This document shows positions 59,375 to 64,000 of a DNA stretch of 64,000 nt, piece after piece. The stretch covers positions 13,155,369 through 13,219,368 of the forward strand of contig NC_081543.1 of assembly GCF_901000735.1 (NCBI RefSeq), read 5' to 3'. The translations under genes were made by a program, and so were the position numbers. How positions within the stretch are numbered: the stretch's first letter is position 1; each line of letters starts with the position of its first letter. The stretch is from Corylus avellana (taxonomy: Eukaryota > Streptophyta > Magnoliopsida > Fagales > Betulaceae). Below the pieces are notes generated by a model that was not told the origin of the DNA, ran no database searches, and saw only the letters and a list, made by a program, of their open reading frames with translations.

Positions 59375-59415
<41 letters not shown>
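59197..59415. mobile_element. Foldback element with perfect 31-bp hairpin
   Basis: The arm at 59241-59271 (starting AATGGGGTGTCTACTTTATT) is exactly complementary to 59291-59321, with a 19-nt loop. Outside it, AATTTTATATAGAGTGATCT on the left is mirrored by AGATCACTCTATATAAAATT on the right, preceded by a second partial copy of the arm (TAGGCACCCCATT, about 59340-59352). It ends in an AT microsatellite (59377-59415). The near-perfect arms suggest recent origin or gene conversion. Confidence 0.7.
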
Positions 59416-59418
<3 letters not shown>

Positions 59419-59429
59419 TATTAATTATC

Positions 59430-59951
59430 AAGGAAGCATCTAAACTTGTTTCTCTCCCAAAACAAAAAACAATGCACACTTCTTTTTCCTCACGTCAAAG
59501 TGGAAAAGAAAATTCTAACTTTTGCAACCTCTTCTGGAGAGCATTATGCAGAAGAAATTCTGAAAAGAAAAAAACAATTGTAAACGAGTATTACATAATC
59601 CTCTTTTGGAAAAAGAATACGTACATTTGGAGAGTATTTTGCCGAAAATATTCTGAAAAAAAGGACGCTTTTGTTAAAAAAAAAAAAAAAAAATGAGAGA
59701 GAGAGGTGAGGGATAGAGGATTGTGTAAAATAAAGGATTTTTATTTTTATTTTTTTAGAATTTCTTCTGCAGAAGAGGTTGGGTGTTCTCGAGAAGAGGA
59801 AGAATAATGCTCTCGAGACGTTCCTCTTTTCCCAAAAGAGGTTGTAAAAGCTAAGATATTTTTTTCACCGACTTGAGGAAGAAGGTAAGAAAAAGTGTTG
59901 TGCGTTGATTTTTGTTTTGAAAAAAAAAAAAGGAGTTTAGATGCTTTCTTA
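59430..59951. mobile_element. Foldback element with AGCATCTAAACT ends
   Basis: The left terminus AAGGAAGCATCTAAACTTG is mirrored by the right (reverse complement AAGAAAGCATCTAAACTCC). The arms share CAAAACAAAAA.CAA.GCACA, TTTTGCAACCTCTT or TTTTACAACCTCTT, GAGAGCATTAT and GCAGAAGAAATTCT. The ORFs across it are by-products of the repeats. Superfamily not assigned. Confidence 0.6.
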
Positions 59952-60522
59952 GTAAGACAAAAAAGTGACAATTTTTTTCTTACCCTTAGATATAATAGAC
60001 GGCCAGATTTAGAAATTTGAAAAACTCGAGGAAATCCTGATCTCTCCTTTTAGAGCTCCGACGAGTCACAAAATCTACCAAGCCTATTCCGCTATCATTG
60101 ATCCCTAATCAAATTTTCACTCGGGGAAGAAAAATAGAGCAAAATTTGGTCAAACATGATTTCAACAAAGTTAAACCATGAATTTCCTTTTTGTAATGCT
60201 CAATTACATAAATAGTCAAGAGTGTGTGTACTAAGGTTGAAATGCATGCCATGATGTTGGGCTTGTTTGCTAACCCCTCTTTTTTTTTACCCAAAAGGTT
60301 AAAACATGAATGAAATAACTTTCCTCACAAAACTACAAAAAGTCAACTATTTTTTATTTTTATGTCACATTAAAACAATTTTTTCAGCTAAAATATAAAA
60401 AATCACTCCTAAAATGAGATATCAAACACCACCAATATTGAGCTACTTCATATTTTTTATAAATAACTTAATACATAAAGATTAATACTTCATACCACAC
60501 AACCCTTTGATCATTCCTTAAT

Positions 60523-60558
<36 letters not shown>

Positions 60559-62574
60559 ATCCTGAATTTCAAGTATTAGTGGAATTAGGAATTAGGAAGT
60601 GACCCAATTATAGTGGACTTTTGACAGCAGATAAGAAATTTCAACAATTACTTCCATAAACCTACCAATCATTTTCCTTAAATTTACCTTTCACTTTTCA
60701 CCAACCCTGTAGGACACACATATATATATATTCTGAAATTTGGTGAAAGAAACTTCTTCTAATCCAATCTATAAATTTTGTATGTGTTTCTTAGCTTCGC
60801 ATGTGAGAAATATATATATAATAAAATGTGACAATTACATGCTTTTTTAATAGATCGAATATACCCCAACCATTTTAATATTGTTAAAAACACGTATTTT
60901 TCACATGCTTAAAAATAGTATGACAATTTGATATGGTGAATTGTAAAAACTTCCTCTAACCCAATATAGATATAGGTCTACAAATAAAGCAAGGCACCAC
61001 TTAGTAATCACATAGCTCAAATCCTTATTCCTTTTTTATAATCATTTCTCTCTCTTCTCTTTTAATATATGGTTTAAGATTAAAAAAAAAAAAAAAAAAA
61101 GAAAGTGAAATCATATTTAATGAAAATAGAGAATTGAATAGAAAATATGAAAGAGTTTGTATTGAAAAAGTAGTAAGTAAATGTTATTGAGGTACAGCAG
61201 TGCTGCTCTGCTCACGTGAATTGATTTTCAAATGAAATAGTCAAAGGCGCGATCAAACAAAAGTGATTTTTCGAAAAATACTACTAGATCAGAACACTCT
61301 AATACCTAAGTCAATAAAATGATTACCATGAAGGGTATAAAGCTACAAAAGAAAAGGGTGAATTACATATGTACGGTCATTTGTATCAACATTAACTAAC
61401 CTCGAACCGTTCGATCAACTGATCATTTTCAGTTGGTTCCTAGTTGGGTTGGTTGATTTGTTGGATATTTTGCCCTGCCTTTACTTGGAAGAACAAAATA
61501 CGATGGACCCAATTTAATAATTAAAAAAAAAAAAATGATATTTCTAATATTTTGTGGTAGTAATTGATTGAATGAGCAAAATGTCTTAAAAATCAAACGA
61601 TTTTTAAACGTTTTAAGAGAATAATTGATTGAGAAATTGACAAATGATCCAAATATTCAATTCTCTCAGAACTTATTTGGATTTTAAAAATGATTCTGGA
61701 AATTAACAACGTGTGCAAATCTCTCAGTTTTTCAACATGATATGAAACGAGTTCAATAAATCATAGCATATATAATTAAATAAATTGTTTAGCAAATTAA
61801 AATAACATATAATCACGAATAATATCATATTGTTAGGAAACAACTATATTTAATTATATAATTTTCCATAGAAAGTAGTTGACCTTATCTTTTTCGATGG
61901 ATCGATCGAGAAACCATCAAAAAGATTCTTTTCAATTGAAATATAATTTCAGTAATCCGACGAACTAGCTAGCTAGCTAGGAATATTCGCCACTTGTTAT
62001 GTATTATTATTATTCGGATGATGAATTGACAATGAGCTCTGTCCTAGAACACCTAAACTTTGATACCAAAGGGCCCAATGCCAACTAATTAATGAAGTGT
62101 TTTTTGTTTTTCTAATCTATTAATGAATTATTCAAGACAAGGTGAAAATTGTTTGAAATTATTGACTCAAGCTTTCCAAACATTAATCACAAGTGAATTA
62201 AATTATACATACTATGTATTTTGATCGATCATTGATCACCCCCTTGAATGTTAAGTGTTCTTCATCTGCCCAATAATTGATCAATGATTACGAGGGGAAT
62301 GTTTTGGCATTTATGTGTTCTTTTAAGTCTTTCATAATTGATCATACACGTGTGGTCTATTTGTGATTGTGTTTGAGTGACCTAAAAGTGATTTCAACAT
62401 TCAAAAAGTCTATTTGAAGAAAGAAGTATTCGTTTGGTAAAAAAAATTAAAAGCGCTTTTAAAGGTTCAAAAAGCCTAAAAATGATAAAAACGTACTTTT
62501 GGCAAAAGCTTAAAAGTTCTTTTTGACTTAAAAACTCTATTTCTCAAACGCAATCCTAAACAGGCTCTTGATGC
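59952..62574. other. Intergenic AT-rich DNA
   Basis: An AT microsatellite lies near 60528-60553. Two direct repeats of AAACTTC.TCTAA.CCAAT occur at about 60750 and 60948. GCTAGCTAGCTAG occurs near 61965. No gene seen. Confidence 0.35.
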
Positions 62575-62880
62575 GGTTTGAAAGGCGGTGAAATTCAATA
62601 GAGATTTGGATATCTCTAGTATAATGTTGGAGGGGATGCTATGGATCGTTTTAAATGCTTTGTGGATGAAAGGATAATCTTGAAGTCGAGATGGGAAATT
62701 AATCGAAGATGCAAAGATATTTCTCCATGGTTTTTGAATGTGAAACTTGTGTCACGTCAAAAGGGAAACAAATATGGCTACTCATAAACTAGCAAAGGTA
62801 GCAATTCAGTAACCCTTAGAGCAAGTTTACATGGAAGATTACTCGGGTTTTATTCGAGATATTGTAAATGCTTAAAAAAA
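62575..62880 (+). pseudogene. Retroelement RNase H-like domain relic
   Basis: The + frame reads, with a stop near its start and another near the end, AVKFNRDLDISSIMLEGDA ... SRWEINRRCKDISPW, followed by a VSRQKGNK segment. This order (AVxFxRDLG..ILEGDA, then a W-rich segment, then R.xN..A..LAK) is that of the RNase H domain (RVT_3 type) at the C terminus of plant LINEs. No RT is found nearby, so this is an isolated fragment, in the orientation opposite to the LINE at 54-55.8 kb. Confidence 0.5.
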
Positions 62881-64000
62881 AAGTCTCATTATTATGATTT
62901 TATGAAAGCCCAAAATTTTGACTAAAAGTTCATTTTTGTTCACGGGTGCAATCAGGATAAATCATTTCATTTTATGGTCTACATTAAGTTTTATAGATCT
63001 AATAGTATATATGTAATTACTATATCATTTTAAATTTTAAATAACGTGACACCATGTAAACCGTTAAACAAAAATAAATCTAATTTAAACCGTAAAATAA
63101 ATAATATTCCCACTTAAAAGTAGGGCTTTTTGCCGTGAGTACATGATGACTCTACATATTGGGTTAATGTTGGTGGTTGTGAGCCACGTGCTTATGTAAC
63201 ATGAATCAATTAACAATGGAAACATTGTCGTGGACTCCTTATTGGAGGCTGAATATTGCTTGGAAAAATGTGTCTAAGTCGAATTTAAATAAGAATAGAA
63301 AATCACTTAATTAATATTTCTTTTCAGAATATGACTAAAGAAATAGTTTGGATGATAAGGGAACCAAATTCTGAAATAGCTTTTTTCCTTTGCAGCTTGT
63401 AGATCTCCACTAGCTAGGGTGAATTTAACTACATATGGACACCTTTCCTTGACTAGAAGTGGAAGAAGAAATCTTTTGGTTCACCCCATCAAAAAGGGAA
63501 TGGTATTTTCTTAATATAAGTTTGATGTTTGGATGATATTTTCTCAATTTTTTTAGTCCATCACTTGTGTTTCCCGCTAAAAGGATACGAATCATGCTAG
63601 TTTAGGATGAAAAAGAAGAAAAGAATAATGATATTCAGTATAATATTGTTATACGACTGTTATATATGCTGATACTGATGATTTGATGGTGAAAATAAAA
63701 TGGCATCGAGGGGGCAAACCAAGAGAAGAGAGCATAGGTTATAGATTGACATTTTTCTTGGGCTCATATCATAAATTCACTAAACAAATCCTATGCCCTC
63801 TTTGATGGGGATTTAGGCACCTTTGCTTCAAATCGTGGCCACTTCTTTTGTTGCAAAAAAGAACCAATAAATAAGCAAAGAAAATGCCTGAAAATGAGGA
63901 AAAGGATTCTTTGGCATCCCACAGAAAAGCCATATTTTTTCTTTCTATATTTAATTTCCAAGTTGGCAACTTGCATCCCAGTCATCCACTGTTTGATTGG
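62881..64000. other. Intergenic DNA to the window end
   Basis: No recognisable gene, although the end of the window (63720-64000) is somewhat richer in GC and might be the flank of a gene outside. Confidence 0.3.

Noticed and set aside
60720..60965. Possible foldback MITE
   Set aside because: The similar segments at about 60750 and 60948 are in direct, not inverted, orientation.

Overview
The window is nuclear DNA from a flowering plant, almost certainly a woody or otherwise repeat-rich dicot. The evidence is its AT-rich, intron- and MITE-laden intergenic DNA, a classic intronless MYC2-type bHLH gene, a HAIKU1-type VQ-motif gene, an intron-containing elongator tRNA-Met, and remnants of plant L1-type LINEs, hAT, PIF/Harbinger and MULE elements. 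I cannot name the species. Genes are sparse: about six protein-coding loci (one of them present twice, probably through assembly) and one tRNA in 64 kb.

Layout. 1-12.8 kb is gene-free, with a small foldback MITE, SINE-like pieces, degenerate tandem repeats, a GC-rich ACGT-motif cluster near 2.7 kb, and a 2,015-bp segment present twice on either side of a 100-N gap (probably two overlapping contig ends that were not merged). A non-autonomous hAT element follows (11.0-12.0 kb). 12.8-15.4 kb holds the MYC2-like gene with G-box and E-box motifs upstream. 15.4-22 kb is intergenic, with a three-unit 546-bp tandem repeat and nested MITEs. 22.3-29.7 kb holds two copies of a small secreted cysteine-rich protein gene, the second with a premature stop, separated by a 635-bp foldback element, a probable solo LTR and a GC-rich block. 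30.6 kb has a short gene of an uncharacterised plant family. 33.0-42.8 kb contains a 4.7-kb segment present twice (about 99.7% identical) around another 100-N gap; each copy carries the same small bZIP-like basic-region gene on the minus strand. 42.4-43.5 kb is a diverged tandem repeat in which one unit carries a retroposon and the other preserves the empty site. 44.2 kb is tRNA-Met(CAT). 44.9-50.1 kb has Tourist-like, MULE-type and foldback elements. 50.9-53.2 kb is the HAIKU1-like VQ gene. 54.1-55.8 kb is a broken LINE. 55.8-64 kb is intergenic, with two foldback elements and a LINE RNase H fragment.

The genes do not form a pathway or cluster. MYC2 (jasmonate signalling) and the VQ protein (WRKY co-regulator, seed size in Arabidopsis) are independent regulators. 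The main structural points are the two gap-linked duplications, which would inflate gene counts if taken at face value, and the local duplication and decay of the cysteine-rich peptide gene. I found no convincing new biological system. The most unusual leads are the cysteine-rich pair, the palindrome-cored foldback elements, and the basic-region protein with a repeated RDWKxDAR motif.
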